Below are positions 1 to 10,025 of a stretch of 64,000 bases of DNA, piece after piece. The translations under genes and the position numbers were made by a program. The DNA is from Lotus japonicus (lineage: Eukaryota > Streptophyta > Magnoliopsida > Fabales > Fabaceae). Where the stretch lies: the NCBI RefSeq assembly GCF_012489685.1, contig NC_080046.1:41813176-41877175 (forward strand), given 5' to 3'. The notes under the pieces are model-generated. The model worked only from the letters and a program-made list of their open reading frames with translations, did no database searches and was not told the DNA's origin. Every line of letters starts with the position of its first letter. Within the stretch, counting starts at the first letter, position 1.

Positions 1-2
1 AT

Positions 3-803
3 GGCAAGAAGATCTCCAGATCAGAGATGACTGCTGAGCAAAAGAAGCTTTACTCACAGCACCACAAAGCTAGAGCTATTCTTCTTAGTGCTATTTCCTA
101 TGAAGAGTACCATAAGATTACAGATCGTGAGTTTGCCAAGGGAACATTTGAATCCTTGAAGATGTCTCATGAAGGAAACAAGAAAGTGAAAGAATCAAAG
201 GCGTTGTCCTTGATCCAGAAGTATGAATCCTTCATCATGGAACCTAACGAGTCCATTGAGGATATGTTTTCCAGATTTCAGTTGCTTGTAGTTGGAATAA
301 GACCTCTCAACAAAAGCTACACTACAAAAGATCATATCATAAGGGTCATCAGAAGTCTTCCTGAAAGCCGAATGCCTTTAGTGACTTCAATAGAGCTTAC
401 AAGAGATGTTGAGCATATGAATTTAGAAGAACTCATCAGCATCCTGAAATGTCATGAGCTGAAGCGCTCAGAGATGCAGGATCTGAGGAAGAAATCTATA
501 GCCTTGAAATCCAAATCTGAGAAGGCTAAATCTGAGAAGTCAAAAGCTCTCCAAGCTGAAGCAGAAGAATCTGAAGAAGCGTCAGAAGATTATGATGAAG
601 ATGAGCTGACTCTGATCTCAAAAAGGCTCAACCGCATCTGGAAGCACAGGCAGAGCAAGTACAGAGGCTCTGGAAAGGCCAAAGGAAAGTCTGAATCCTC
701 ATCAGGCCAGAAGAAGTCCTCAATCAAGGAAGTTACATGTTTCGAGTGCAAAGAATCAGGGCACTACAAGAGTGACTGTCCAAAGCTGAAAAAGGACAAT
801 TAG
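3..803 (+). CDS. gag (capsid/nucleocapsid) region of SIRE copy 1, 5'-partial
   Basis: The frame is open to the left edge; the first Met at 27 is internal, because the residues just before it (GKKISRSE) continue the gag begun in copy 2. It encodes a Copia gag (UBN2-like) domain followed by a Lys/Glu/Ser-rich linker and one zinc knuckle, CFECKESGHYKSDC, near 740-780. This would form the particle and bind element RNA in the cytoplasm. It ends at TAG 801-803 while the same frame continues as pol, so the stop probably interrupts a once-continuous gag-pol. A programmed readthrough is the alternative, but nothing in the context demands it. Confidence 0.85.
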   Translation, partial: GKKISRSEMTAEQKKLYSQHHKARAILLSAISYEEYHKITDREFAKGTFESLKMSHEGNKKVKESKALSLIQKYESFIMEPNESIEDMFSRFQLLVVGIRPLNKSYTTKDHIIRVIRSLPESRMPLVTSIELTRDVEHMNLEELISILKCHELKRSEMQDLRKKSIALKSKSEKAKSEKSKALQAEAEESEEASEDYDEDELTLISKRLNRIWKHRQSKYRGSGKAKGKSESSSGQKKSSIKEVTCFECKESGHYKSDCPKLKKDN

Positions 804-2561
804 CCAAAGAAGCACTTCAAAACGAAGAAAAGTCTGATGGTGACTTTTGACGAATCAGAGTCAGAGGATGTTGACTCTGATGGTGAAGTTCAAGGACTCA
901 TGGCTATTGTCAAAGACAAAGAAGCAGAGTCAAAAGATGCAACTGACTCTGACTTAGCATCAGAAGAAGATCCTAACTCAGACGATGAAAATGAGATATC
1001 CTTGATGGCTCCACTGAAACACCAATCATGGTATCTGGACAGTGGATGCTCGCGTCACATGACGGGAGAAAGGCGTATGTTCCAAGAGCTAAAACTTAAG
1101 CCTGGAGGCGAAGTTGGTTTTGGTGGCAACGAGAAGGGTAAAATTGTTGGTACTTGCACTATTTGTGTTGATAGTAGTCCATGCATTGATAATGTTTTAT
1201 TGGTAGATGGCTTAACTCATAACTTATTGTCTATAAGTCAATTAGCTGACAAGGGTTATGATGTTATTTTCAATCAAAAGTCTTGCAGAGCTGTAAGTCA
1301 GATCGATGGCTCTGTTCTGTTTAACAGCAAGAGGAAGAACAACATTTATAAGATCAGATTATCTGAGTTGGAATCTCAGAATGTGAAGTGCCTTCTTTCT
1401 GTTAATGAGGAGGAATGGGTATGGCATAGACGGTTAGGGCATGCCAGTATGAGAAAGATTTCTCAGCTGAGTAAGCTCAACCTTGTCAGGGGCTTACCCA
1501 CTCTGAAGTTCTCTTCAGATGCTCTTTGTGAAGCATGTCAGAAAGGCAAATTCACAAAAGTCCCTTTCAAGGCAAAGAATGTTGTCTCTACCTCAAGGCC
1601 GTTGGAACTTCTGCATATCGACCTTTTTGGACCAGTGAAAACTGAGTCTATAGGTGGCAAGAGATATGGGATGGTCATTGTTGACGACTATAGCTGCTGG
1701 ACATGGGTAAAATTTCTATCCCGCAAGGATGAGTCTCATTCTGTGTTCTCTACCTTCATAGCCCAAGTGCAAAACGAGAAGGCTTGTAGGATTGTGCGTG
1801 TCAGAAGTGACCATGGTGGAGAGTTTGAGAATGACAAGTTTGAGAGTCTGTTTGATTCCTATGGAATTGCACATGATTTCTCTTGTCCTAGAACTCCACA
1901 ACAAAATGGTGTTGTTGAGAGGAAGAACAGAACTCTTCAGGAGATGGCTAGAACCATGCTCCAAGAAACTGGCATGGCAAAGCACTTTTGGGCAGAGGCA
2001 GTAAACACATCATGTTACATTCAGAACAGAATCTCTGTGAGACCAATTCTGAATAAGACTCCTTATGAATTGTGGAAGAATATAAAACCCAACATTTCTT
2101 ATTTTCATCCTTTTGGTTGTTTCTGCTATGTTTTAAACACTAAGGATAGATTGCATAAGTTTGATGCTAAGTCTTCTAAATGTCTATTACTTGGTTACTC
2201 TGATCGATCTAAAGGTTTCAGATTTTATAATATTGATGCTAAAACTATTGAAGAATCTATTCATGTTAGATTTGATGATAAGCTTGACTCTGATCAGTCA
2301 AAGCTAGTTGAGAAGGTTGCAGATTTAAGTATAAATGTTCCTGACAAAGGCAAAACTCCAGATGAAGCTGAGCCAGAGGAAGATGAACCAGAAGAAGCTG
2401 GTCCCTCTAATTCACAACCTCAGAAGAAGAGCAGAATCACTGCGTCTCATCCTAAGGAATTGATTATGGGCAACAAAGATGAACCAGTCAGAACCAGATC
2501 AGCCTTCAGACCCTCTGAAGAGACTCTGCTCAGTCTGAAAGGATTGGTGTCCTTAATTTAG
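804..2561 (+). pseudogene. pol, protease-integrase part of SIRE copy 1
   Basis: Same frame as gag; the first Met is at 837. After an acidic linker comes the aspartic protease with DSGCSRHMTG (near 1040). Next is the integrase zinc-binding domain, HRRLGHASM (near 1425) with CEACQKGK. The integrase core follows with its acidic triad in HIDLFGPV, SDHGGEFEN and NGVVERKN. The product would process gag-pol and insert cDNA in the nucleus. The frame stops at TAG 2559-2561; copy 2 has GAA at this codon and reads on through PKSIDEAL, so the stop is a lesion rather than a natural end. Confidence 0.88.
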
Positions 2562-4049
2562 CCCAAGTCAATTGATGAAGCTCTTCAAGACAAGGACTGG
2601 ATTCTGGCTATGGAAGAAGAACTGAATCAATTTTCCAAGAACGATGTTTGGAGCCTAGTGAAGAAACCTCAAAGCGTTCATGTGATTGGAACCAAATGGG
2701 TTTTTAGAAACAAGCTGAATGAGAAAGGAGATGTAGTCAGAAACAAGGCAAGGCTAGTTGCTCAAGGCTACAGTCAGCAAGAAGGAATAGACTATACTGA
2801 ATTATTTGCTCCAGTAGCAAGACTAGAAGCAATCAGACTGCTGATCTCTTTCTCAGTGAATCACAACATAATTCTTCATCAGATGGATGTTAAGAGTGTC
2901 TTCCTAAATGGTTACATCTCAGAGAAGAACCTTGACCATGTTTTCAAATTGAAGAAATCTCTCTATGGTCTGAAGCAAGCTCCCAGAGCATGGTATGAGA
3001 GACTCAGCTCATTCCTTCTGAAAAATGAGTTTGTAAGGGGTAAAGTAGATACAACTCTCTTTTGCAAAACTTACAAAGATGGTATCTTAATTGTGCAAAT
3101 TTATGTTGATGATATTATATTTGGATCTGCTAATCAATCTCTATGCAAAGAATTTTCTGAGATGATGCAGGCTGAATTTGAAATGAGCATGATGGGAGAA
3201 CTCAAGTACTTTCTGGGTATACAAGTTGATCAAACACCAGAAGGAACATACATCCATCAGAGCAAGTACACTAAAGAACTTCTGAAGAAGTTCAACATGA
3301 CAGAATCTACAATCTCTAAGACTCCAATGCATCCTACATGCATCCTGGAGAAAGAAGATGCAAGTGGTAAAGTTTGTCAGAAGCTCTATCGTGGTATGAT
3401 AGGATCACTTATATACTTAACTGCATCTAGGCCAGATATTTTGTTTAGTGTTCATTTATGTGCTCGTTTCCAATCAGATCCAAGGGAAACCCACTTAACT
3501 GTTGTTAAGAGGATCCTGAGATATCTGAAAGGTACCACTAACCTTGGCTTGATGTATAAGAAAACATCAGAGTATAAGCTTTCATGTTACTGTGATGCTG
3601 AATATGCTGGAGATAGAATAGAGAGAAAAAGTACTTCTGGAAATTGCCAATTTCTTGGACGCAACTTAGTCTCATGGGCAAGCAAGAGGCAATCAACCAT
3701 TGCACTATCCACTGCAGAGGCAGAATATATATCAGCAGCAATTTGCAGCACTCAGATGCTCTGGATGAAACATCAACTGAAGGATTATCAAATCCTTGAG
3801 AGCAACATCCCAATCTATTGTGATAACACTGCTGCAATCTTACTGAGTAAGAACCCTATCTTACACTCAAGGGCAAAACACATTGAGGTAAAGTATCATT
3901 TTATTAGAGATTATGTTCAGAAGGGCGTACTTCTTCTGAAGTTTGTTGATACTGACCATCAATGGGCTGATATCTTTACAAAGCCCTTAGCAGAGGATAG
4001 ATTTAATTTCATTCTGAAAAATCTGAATATGGACTTTTGTCCAGCATGA
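2562..4049 (+). pseudogene. pol, reverse transcriptase-RNase H part of SIRE copy 1
   Basis: Continues the pol frame after the TAG (next Met 2610). RT motifs include [47 protein letters not shown] and the catalytic YVDDIIFGS (near 3105). RNase H motifs include [36 protein letters not shown] and [11 protein letters not shown]. Compared with copy 2, 39 bp (13 codons, with the conserved VYVHQPPGF) are missing after 2924 without loss of frame. The deletion sits between two GAG triplets. RT is therefore probably inactive even if the stop were bypassed. Confidence 0.9.
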
Positions 4050-4498
4050 AGATGGATCAGAACCTCTGACTATGATGCTTCTTTATCAGAAGATGTCTAG
4101 TTCAAAGGTAACTCCATCAGAGGATAAGTCCCCATTGGTGCTCACTCTGAAGCTGAGATAGTAAACGTGTGTCAGTAGCTATGATACATCGTTCCTTGTG
4201 CCCGTGCTGACAGTCTGTCGTAAGGAGTGTTGATGTGCTTCTCTCCATCGTGTGATATGTGTATTAACTGTTGCTATAATGTCTTTAATTTTTAACCGTT
4301 GATCTTACTTTGTTTTTTAATCAACAACGGTTATTTTCAAAAACCCACTATACACACACGTTCTCCATCACTTACTGTTTTACTCTCTCTCTCTCTCTCT
4401 CTCTTCGGTTTGCAAAACCCTTTAATTCCCACGATCTCTCTCTCTCTCTCTCTCTTCATTCATATTTCTTTCTACCCAAACCTTCAACCGCTTCAAAG
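4050..4498 (+). promoter_or_regulatory. Leader-like spacer between pol and the envelope-like ORF, copy 1
   Basis: About 450 bp with no coding frame shared with pol. Towards its end it holds CACTATACACACACG (near 4347), then two long CT runs (4381-4403 and 4434-4454) and the start context CTTCAAAGATGG. Copy 2 keeps the same TATACACACACG stretch, a CT-rich leader and the CGCTTCAAA-ATGG context at the same distance. The look is that of an internal promoter with a pyrimidine-rich 5' UTR; this is inference. The next ORF is in a different frame from pol in both copies, so simple stop readthrough would not express it. Confidence 0.45.
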
Positions 4499-7417
4499 AT
4501 GGTGAAATCTAACAGAGGTGAACCTGTCGATGGAAGGAGATTTCCTGTCATGGTAGTAGGTCAGATTACCGGTCAATCGGGCTCTGCAATTCAACGAAAT
4601 CAACCAGAAGCTCAAGCTACATGGCAGATGATTCCTCTCGCACAAAGGGGTTGTGCTGTTATGTGTGTCTACCCTCCTGATGAACTCCAGGTTCTTGCTG
4701 AATGGAGATTCGATCTCGACAACATTGCTGCCAACGGGTTTGATCTTCGTCCTGAAGTAAAATCTCAAGGCTGGGAAGAATACTTCAACAGGCTTTGTGG
4801 TCTAGTCTACATCAAGTTGGTCAAGGAATTCTGGAAACATGCCGACTGTGATGACAATCAAGTAGTCTCCTACATTGCTGGCAGAAGAATCATCATCACA
4901 GAGAAATTAATTGTTGATCTTCTGGGTGAAAACACCGGTACAAGTTACAGATTCCAACTGACGGTATCAAAGGTGAAACCTAAGACCAAAGAAGCTACCA
5001 ACCAAGCTCTCTACACAAACTATAAGCCAGGCAAGAGTGACTACAAAGTGGTAGAACTTCATCCTAAGTTGAGGATTTGGCACAAGATTCTTCTTCATTG
5101 CATCAATCAAAGGCCAAAGGGAAGCTCTCCAGACTACATCAATTTCTGTCAGAAAGTGATGCTGTTCTTCATTCAGGAACGACAGAAGATCTGCCTTCCC
5201 TTCTTCCTGTTCTCTTATCTCAAAGAGTGCATCAAGAAGTCCAGAACAACTGCTTCTCACAAGTCTGCCATCAAATACATTCCTTTTGGAAGATTGTTCT
5301 CAGACCTTTTCCTAGAAAGCAAACTGATAGAGGATCTGACTAAAGCTGGCTGCACAGAGGATCTGACGACTGTTGTTGGTGATGTCTTCACTGCCACATC
5401 CATGAAGAAGATGGGATTAATTAAGACAAAGGTTGCACCTGCTCATGAAGACACCTCTGATGAAATCAGACAGAGAAGAGTCCCTCTGACCGATTACCGT
5501 CTGTGGTCTCAAGCTGATGATCCAGTTGCTATCTTGCACTATCTAGCTGACTTGAGAGAACAAGGTTATGAGATAGATGTGGATGAGTTCTTCAGAACCC
5601 TGCCACCAGCTCCAGAGTTTGATTCTCCTCCCAAGAAGAAGAAGAAGAGAAGAATAATCATAGAAGAATCCTCTGAAGAGTCTGCTCCTTCTGATGGTGT
5701 TGATCAGAAGAAGAAGAATGACAAGCTCAAGAGGAAGCATGAGGAACCCTCCAAGCCAAATGCTCCATCTGATGGTGATGATGATGATGCTCCTCCACCA
5801 AAGAAGTCAAAGAAGCAAGTGAGTATTGTGGTCCAACCAACTCGTGTGGAACCAGCTGTTGAGGTAACTAGAACTGAGGCTCCTGCCAGGGTTACTCGGT
5901 CTGCAGTGAGATCATCAAGTAGGTCTGCAGTGAGATCATCAAGTAAGTCTGCTGTTTCATTTACTGATGATGATTTAAGCTCATTTGATGCACTCCCAAT
6001 CTCTGCACTTCTTAACCGCACTGCTACCTCACTCTCTCCCATTCAAGAGTCTCAACCAGCTGACCAACACATCTCTTCAACCACGTCACCTAAATCTTCA
6101 TTTTTTCAACCTTCTCATGAAGAAGCACCTCTTTGGAATATGCTTCAGACTCCAAGACCCTCTGAACCTACCTCACCTATAACCATTCAATACAACCCAC
6201 AAGCTTCTGAACCCATTATTTCTGATCAATCTCACCATGAACCCAGAACCTCTGATCACTCTGTCCTCAGAGCATCAGATCATCCTGTCCGCAAAACAAC
6301 TGATACAGAAAATACAACTCCTTGTCCCTCTGTATCCTTTCCCACAAATGTTGCTGACTCCTTACCCTCAAATAACTCTGAATCCATTCGCCAATATGAT
6401 CAAATTGCGAAACAAAAAGAGTCTGCTATTCCTGAGTTCTACCATACCGTTCCAAGCCCAAGGAGATATCCTGGACCTAGACCAGAACGTCTAGTTGATC
6501 CAGATCATCCCATTCCAGTAGTCCCTCTGAATGCAGCATCTCCTTCATCTCAACCTATACAACCAGCACTTCCCTCTCAACCAGAACCTGTCCAACCAGA
6601 AAACTCAGTCTCTAACCATTCCTCGGTTAGATCTCCAAACCCTGAGGTTGAAACCTCACAGCCTAACCTTGAGATCAACACTTCAAATGTCCAAACTCTA
6701 GATGTTGGTTCTCCTCAAGGTGTTTCTGAAGCCAATAGCAGTAATCACCCCACTTCTCCTGAAACCAATCTCTCTATTGTTCCCTACACTTATCTCAAAC
6801 CCAACTCCATTCTTGAGTGCATCAGTGTGTTTAATTATGAAGCATCATTAATGATTCGCAATGTGCAAGGTCACACTGACCTTCATGAGAATCCTGACTC
6901 TGTTGCTGAAGAATGGGATCATCTGTGTGATTGGATGATTGCTCAAGTTCCTATTATGATGAGTCATCTCACAGCTGAAAGGGATCAGAGGATTGAAGCT
7001 GCTAGGCAGCGTTTCAATAGAAGAGTGGCTATGCATGAACAAAAACTAAGGGTTGAGTTACTTGAAGCTATTGAGGAAGCAAGAAAGAAGAAAGAACAAG
7101 CGGAAGAAGCTGCACGTCTAGAAGTTGAACAAATTGAAAATGCAAAGTTAGAAGCTCTGAAAGAGGCTGAAAGGATACAGGCTGAAGCTGAAGCTCTCAG
7201 AGGTCAAGTTCTTGCACCAGTGCCTTTCACAAGTGCTGCTTCACAGTCCACTCAAGCTCCTCACTCTGCTCAGGATGTTCCCTCCACTTCTACTCAGTCA
7301 AGTTCATCCAGACTTGCTATTTTGGAACAGCGTCTTAACTCTCATGAGACTCTCATGTTCAGCATGAATGAAGCAATTCAAGAGCTCCTGCGTCGCACTG
7401 CAAACCTTAGTTTTTAG
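4499..7417 (+). CDS. Envelope-like / third ORF of SIRE copy 1 (972 aa)
   Basis: Start chosen at 4499 because copy 2 begins at the equivalent Met (MV...); the frame is open upstream to 4310 but that part is the CT-rich leader. Three parts are visible. Residues about 45-290 are a conserved globular block (RGCAVMCVYPPDELQVLAEW; EFWKHADCDDNQVVSYIAGR; LRIWHKILLHCINQRPKG), resembling the plant-transposon-protein domain found beside retroelements. Residues about 350-790 are a Lys/Asp patch and a long Ser/Pro-rich disordered region. Residues about 800-970 are an Ala/Glu/Lys/Arg coiled coil. I see no convincing signal peptide or transmembrane helix, so 'envelope-like' is a positional label known from SIRE elements. 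Function unknown. Confidence 0.8.
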   Translation: MVKSNRGEPVDGRRFPVMVVGQITGQSGSAIQRNQPEAQATWQMIPLAQRGCAVMCVYPPDELQVLAEWRFDLDNIAANGFDLRPEVKSQGWEEYFNRLCGLVYIKLVKEFWKHADCDDNQVVSYIAGRRIIITEKLIVDLLGENTGTSYRFQLTVSKVKPKTKEATNQALYTNYKPGKSDYKVVELHPKLRIWHKILLHCINQRPKGSSPDYINFCQKVMLFFIQERQKICLPFFLFSYLKECIKKSRTTASHKSAIKYIPFGRLFSDLFLESKLIEDLTKAGCTEDLTTVVGDVFTATSMKKMGLIKTKVAPAHEDTSDEIRQRRVPLTDYRLWSQADDPVAILHYLADLREQGYEIDVDEFFRTLPPAPEFDSPPKKKKKRRIIIEESSEESAPSDGVDQKKKNDKLKRKHEEPSKPNAPSDGDDDDAPPPKKSKKQVSIVVQPTRVEPAVEVTRTEAPARVTRSAVRSSSRSAVRSSSKSAVSFTDDDLSSFDALPISALLNRTATSLSPIQESQPADQHISSTTSPKSSFFQPSHEEAPLWNMLQTPRPSEPTSPITIQYNPQASEPIISDQSHHEPRTSDHSVLRASDHPVRKTTDTENTTPCPSVSFPTNVADSLPSNNSESIRQYDQIAKQKESAIPEFYHTVPSPRRYPGPRPERLVDPDHPIPVVPLNAASPSSQPIQPALPSQPEPVQPENSVSNHSSVRSPNPEVETSQPNLEINTSNVQTLDVGSPQGVSEANSSNHPTSPETNLSIVPYTYLKPNSILECISVFNYEASLMIRNVQGHTDLHENPDSVAEEWDHLCDWMIAQVPIMMSHLTAERDQRIEAARQRFNRRVAMHEQKLRVELLEAIEEARKKKEQAEEAARLEVEQIENAKLEALKEAERIQAEAEALRGQVLAPVPFTSAASQSTQAPHSAQDVPSTSTQSSSSRLAILEQRLNSHETLMFSMNEAIQELLRRTANLSF

Positions 7418-7635
7418 GATCTCTATCGTTTTCTTCTTTAATTGATAAACTTTTAGTTATTTGTTTTCCCTGTTTTTAGTTATTTACTTCTATGTTTTAT
7501 ATCTATTTATTTCCTTATCTGCTTGTTTATTTCATGTTCCTTCTTGCATTTAACATAACATACATCTGGAAATTTTCTCTTTATATATATATAACCAAAC
7601 TATTACATATTACATCTTCATACATCTACATTACT
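7418..7635. other. AT-rich spacer between convergent ORFs of SIRE copy 1
   Basis: About 220 bp, T-rich, with TATATATATATAA near 7585. It separates the stop of the envelope-like ORF from the stop of the antisense ORF and probably carries the 3' ends of both transcripts. No coding potential of its own. Confidence 0.5.
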
Positions 7636-8028
7636 CTAGAATGGAGGATCTTTCCTCATTCTCCTACACTCTTGGCGCTGCTCTACTCTTTCCTTCTCCA
7701 TACGATCGAGCATGTACTCTATGTTGCCGAGTCTTTTGCTCAGTTCATCCCTCTCCAGACGATCTTCCATCGTCTCCAGATCTTTCGTCACTGCTTCTTT
7801 TTCTTCCAGCAGATTCAGCTCCAGCTGGCATAGCTCCTGAATCTCCTCCACGAAGCAGAGGAACTCCTTCAGATCTTTCTCCAACTCTGGACTAAGATCC
7901 TCTTCTAGCAGCGTTGTGGTAAGCTCATGTATGGTTCTTGAACCATCTGGATGCCTAACATTCATGAACAAATCTTCTTCAAAGGCCTTCTTTCTGAGCT
8001 CTTCTAATGCAACCATGTATGATGCCAT
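7636..8028 (-). CDS. Antisense coiled-coil ORF of SIRE copy 1 (130 aa)
   Basis: Complete ORF on the opposite strand to the element, starting MASYMVALEELRKKAFEEDL and ending RMRKDPPF. It is rich in Glu, Lys, Arg and Leu with heptad spacing, so a long coiled coil is likely. Copy 2 carries the same ORF at the same place with identical length and ends; I estimate about 70-75% identity, and most replacements are conservative (M/I, V/I, D/E, K/R). In the first 20 codons I count seven silent and one replacement difference, which suggests selection on the protein. A TATATAAA box lies about 50 bp upstream. I do not recognise the family; a regulatory or structural role is possible but unproven. Confidence 0.7.
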   Translation of the reverse strand: MASYMVALEELRKKAFEEDLFMNVRHPDGSRTIHELTTTLLEEDLSPELEKDLKEFLCFVEEIQELCQLELNLLEEKEAVTKDLETMEDRLERDELSKRLGNIEYMLDRMEKERVEQRQECRRMRKDPPF

Positions 8029-8078
8029 TTTTTATTTGGAATCGATCTTGTTGTGAAGCTTACTGTGTTCCTAGTCGC

Positions 8079-8086
8079 TTTATATA
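8079..8086 (-). promoter_or_regulatory. TATA box of the antisense ORF, copy 1
   Basis: Minus strand reads TATATAAAGCG, 51 bp upstream of the ATG, leaving room for a start site and a leader of about 20-25 nt. Copy 2 keeps TATATAAAGCG at 58027-58034, 57 bp from its ATG, although the surrounding sequence has diverged. Confidence 0.6.
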
Positions 8087-8814
8087 AGCATCATTTTCTC
8101 TCCGGAAGTTATTGCTACTGCAGTTTCTCGAGGATAAAGTATTGGTAACTGACGCTTCTCTTTACTCCCGTGGCCGGTGGTAAACGTTCTACCTATGCAT
8201 TAATTCTTTTCTTTAATTCGCTAATCTCTTTTTCATCATTAATTAATTCTCCATCTTTTTGAAACTTAGTCCTTCTTTTAGGGGGAGTACCTTGTACTTC
8301 AAGCTAAGTTTTTCACACCCCAAGCTTTTTGCTTATGACAAAAAAGGGGAGTATAACCCAGTTTTTGATGTATATGCTGATTAGTGTGATGTTTGTTATC
8401 TTTGGAGAATTTAAGAGTTCCACTGTTATGACCATAGATGTGTCACTGGGCAAATACAAGGAATACATTTCACTTCTTCTGAAGTGATATTAGTTGACTC
8501 TGATACCCTACTCGTGACTCTGAATACTCATGCGCTCTGATTATTTCAATTCATCTATGTCATGCGTTTTCACTCTGAACTCTTCTATTATTTAGCTCAG
8601 AATCTAGATATTACTAATGTTTTCATTCAGTCTTAGATTCAGGGGGAGCTAAGCTCAGAATCAAGCTGTGACTTGGATTCAGAATGAGCAAAATAAACCA
8701 TTAACATCAGGATAAGTCTAATTTTATTTATCTAAACTCTGAGTGAATTCAGTTTATTGTTTAAGAATTGTTCATCAAAATACTTGGTTTTGTCATCATA
8801 AAAAACGGGGAGAT
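8087..8814 (+). other. Noncoding 3' region with repeated polypurine tracts, SIRE copy 1
   Basis: No ORF. It contains repeated purine runs: AGGGGGAGTACC (near 8279), AAAAAGGGGAGTA (near 8340), AGGGGGAGCTAAG (near 8641) and the one adjoining the LTR, AAAAACGGGGAGAT (8801-8814). Copy 2 has the same four. Multiple polypurine tracts ahead of the 3' LTR are a described hallmark of Sireviruses. The LTR-proximal tract has a C within the purines, unlike the clean AAAAAGGGGGAGAT of copy 2. Confidence 0.75.
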
Positions 8815-10025
8815 TGTAAGATCAAGTTTTGATCGTGTAGTACAACTCTATGTTTTGATGATTACAAGTTAACTTTTTAGTATGAAAAATTATGGTACTC
8901 TAACGTGTTTTCTGAGTGTGCTCTTAACAGGCTCTGACCTTAACATAATCTCACACAAATCAGAAGCACTGTGCTTAAAGAGTGACCCTAGCAATGCTTT
9001 CGCAATCTCTATGTTCAATCTGAACAGTAGAAAAGCTTCAGAAGATCTGAAGTCAATCAAGCTCTGATATGGACTCAGCTCACTTGAAGTTCTGAAGATC
9101 CAGACGTTCTGACAACCCAGACACTCTGAAGGTTCAGAAGTTCTGATGGTGTAGAAGACTCTGAAGATCCAGAAGCTGAAAAGTGAAGACTCTGAAGTCT
9201 AGAAGCAAACTGGCTCTGAAGACCAAGTACTTCTCCTCTGAGTTCAGAATCAGAAGGTACAATGGTCAGAGGATCCATGCTTCCCTCTGACTCTGATCAA
9301 CAAGCTTCACAAGTTCCAACACGAAGCATTCTTCTGATCAGAGATCAACGAGGTTAAAGGTCAAGTCACTATCCAAAGTACAAAAGCAAATGTACTATCC
9401 TGACGACCTAACCTAACATACTCAGCCACAACAGAAGCTGAAAATCCCAGATCTGCCCTCCAACGGTAGTATTCCCATGCAATGTTCAAACCCTAATTCT
9501 TAGAGTATATATAGAGGCTGGAAATTGAAAGATGCGGTTGGAAGAAACTCATACGCGCAAGCTATATTCAAATCTTCTAAGCATTCTTTCTTCATAGAAT
9601 TCATTGTGTTTACTACAAGCTTTTAAGAAGCAATTTCTTTGTAAACAATATTTTCTAAACAGTTGTTTAGTTTACCTTTATGAGATCAAGGTTGATCGGA
9701 TCCTAGAGAAGACTAAGAGAGTGAATCTTAGTGTGAGCTAAGTCAGTGTATTATTAGTCACTTGTAGGTTTCAAGTGCAGTTGTAACATTATCTGATTAG
9801 TGGATTGCCTTCATTCTAAGAAGGAAGAAATCACCTTCACGGGTGGACTGGACAAGCTTGAGTGATTCATCAAGTGAACCAGGATAAAATCCTTGTGTGC
9901 TTTTCTTATCTCTTATCTTAAGCACTTTACTTGTGTCTCGAAAGATTTGTTAAAATCTTAAGGTGGAAGTTTTATTCTGAAAACGCTATTCAAACCCCCC
10001 CTTTCTACCGTTTTTCATTCCTTCA
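8815..10025 (+). repeat. 3' LTR of SIRE copy 1 (1211 bp)
   Basis: Runs from TGTAAGATCAAG to CATTCCTTCA, matching the copy-2 LTRs from end to end. A TATATATA box lies at 9506-9513. The U3 part is packed with degenerate TCTGAAGATCCAGAAG-type repeats. The expected 5-bp target duplication after it is GAGAA, but its partner is outside the window. Confidence 0.92.

Larger units (their letters stand above)
1..10025 (+). mobile_element. SIRE/Maximus-type Ty1/Copia retrotransposon, copy 1 (5' end outside window)
   Basis: Seen in order: gag with a CCHC knuckle, aspartic protease, integrase, reverse transcriptase, RNase H, a large extra ORF, an antisense ORF, several purine-rich tracts, and an LTR ending TG...CA. 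This Copia order (integrase before RT) plus an extra 3' ORF and repeated polypurine tracts is the Sirevirus layout. The 5' LTR and the start of gag lie left of base 1. The pol frame carries two in-frame TAG codons and a 39-bp deletion, so the copy is not autonomous. Copy 2 at 51973-59986 is a close relative and was used throughout for comparison. Confidence 0.93.

Noticed and set aside
801..803. Programmed gag-pol readthrough at the TAG
   Set aside because: The following bases (CCAAAG) do not match the CARYYA readthrough context; a point mutation is simpler. Copy 2 cannot inform because this part is deleted.
4967..6042. Minus-strand ORFs of about 65-112 codons under the envelope-like ORF
   Set aside because: They mirror the strongly biased codons of the plus-strand ORF; no motif, and the positions are not kept in copy 2.
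7641..7895. Plus-strand ORF opposite the antisense coiled-coil ORF (starts ATGGAGGAT in both copies)
   Set aside because: Lengths and frames differ between the two SIRE copies (84 codons versus a stop after about 30), whereas the minus-strand ORF is identical in length. Treated as a shadow.
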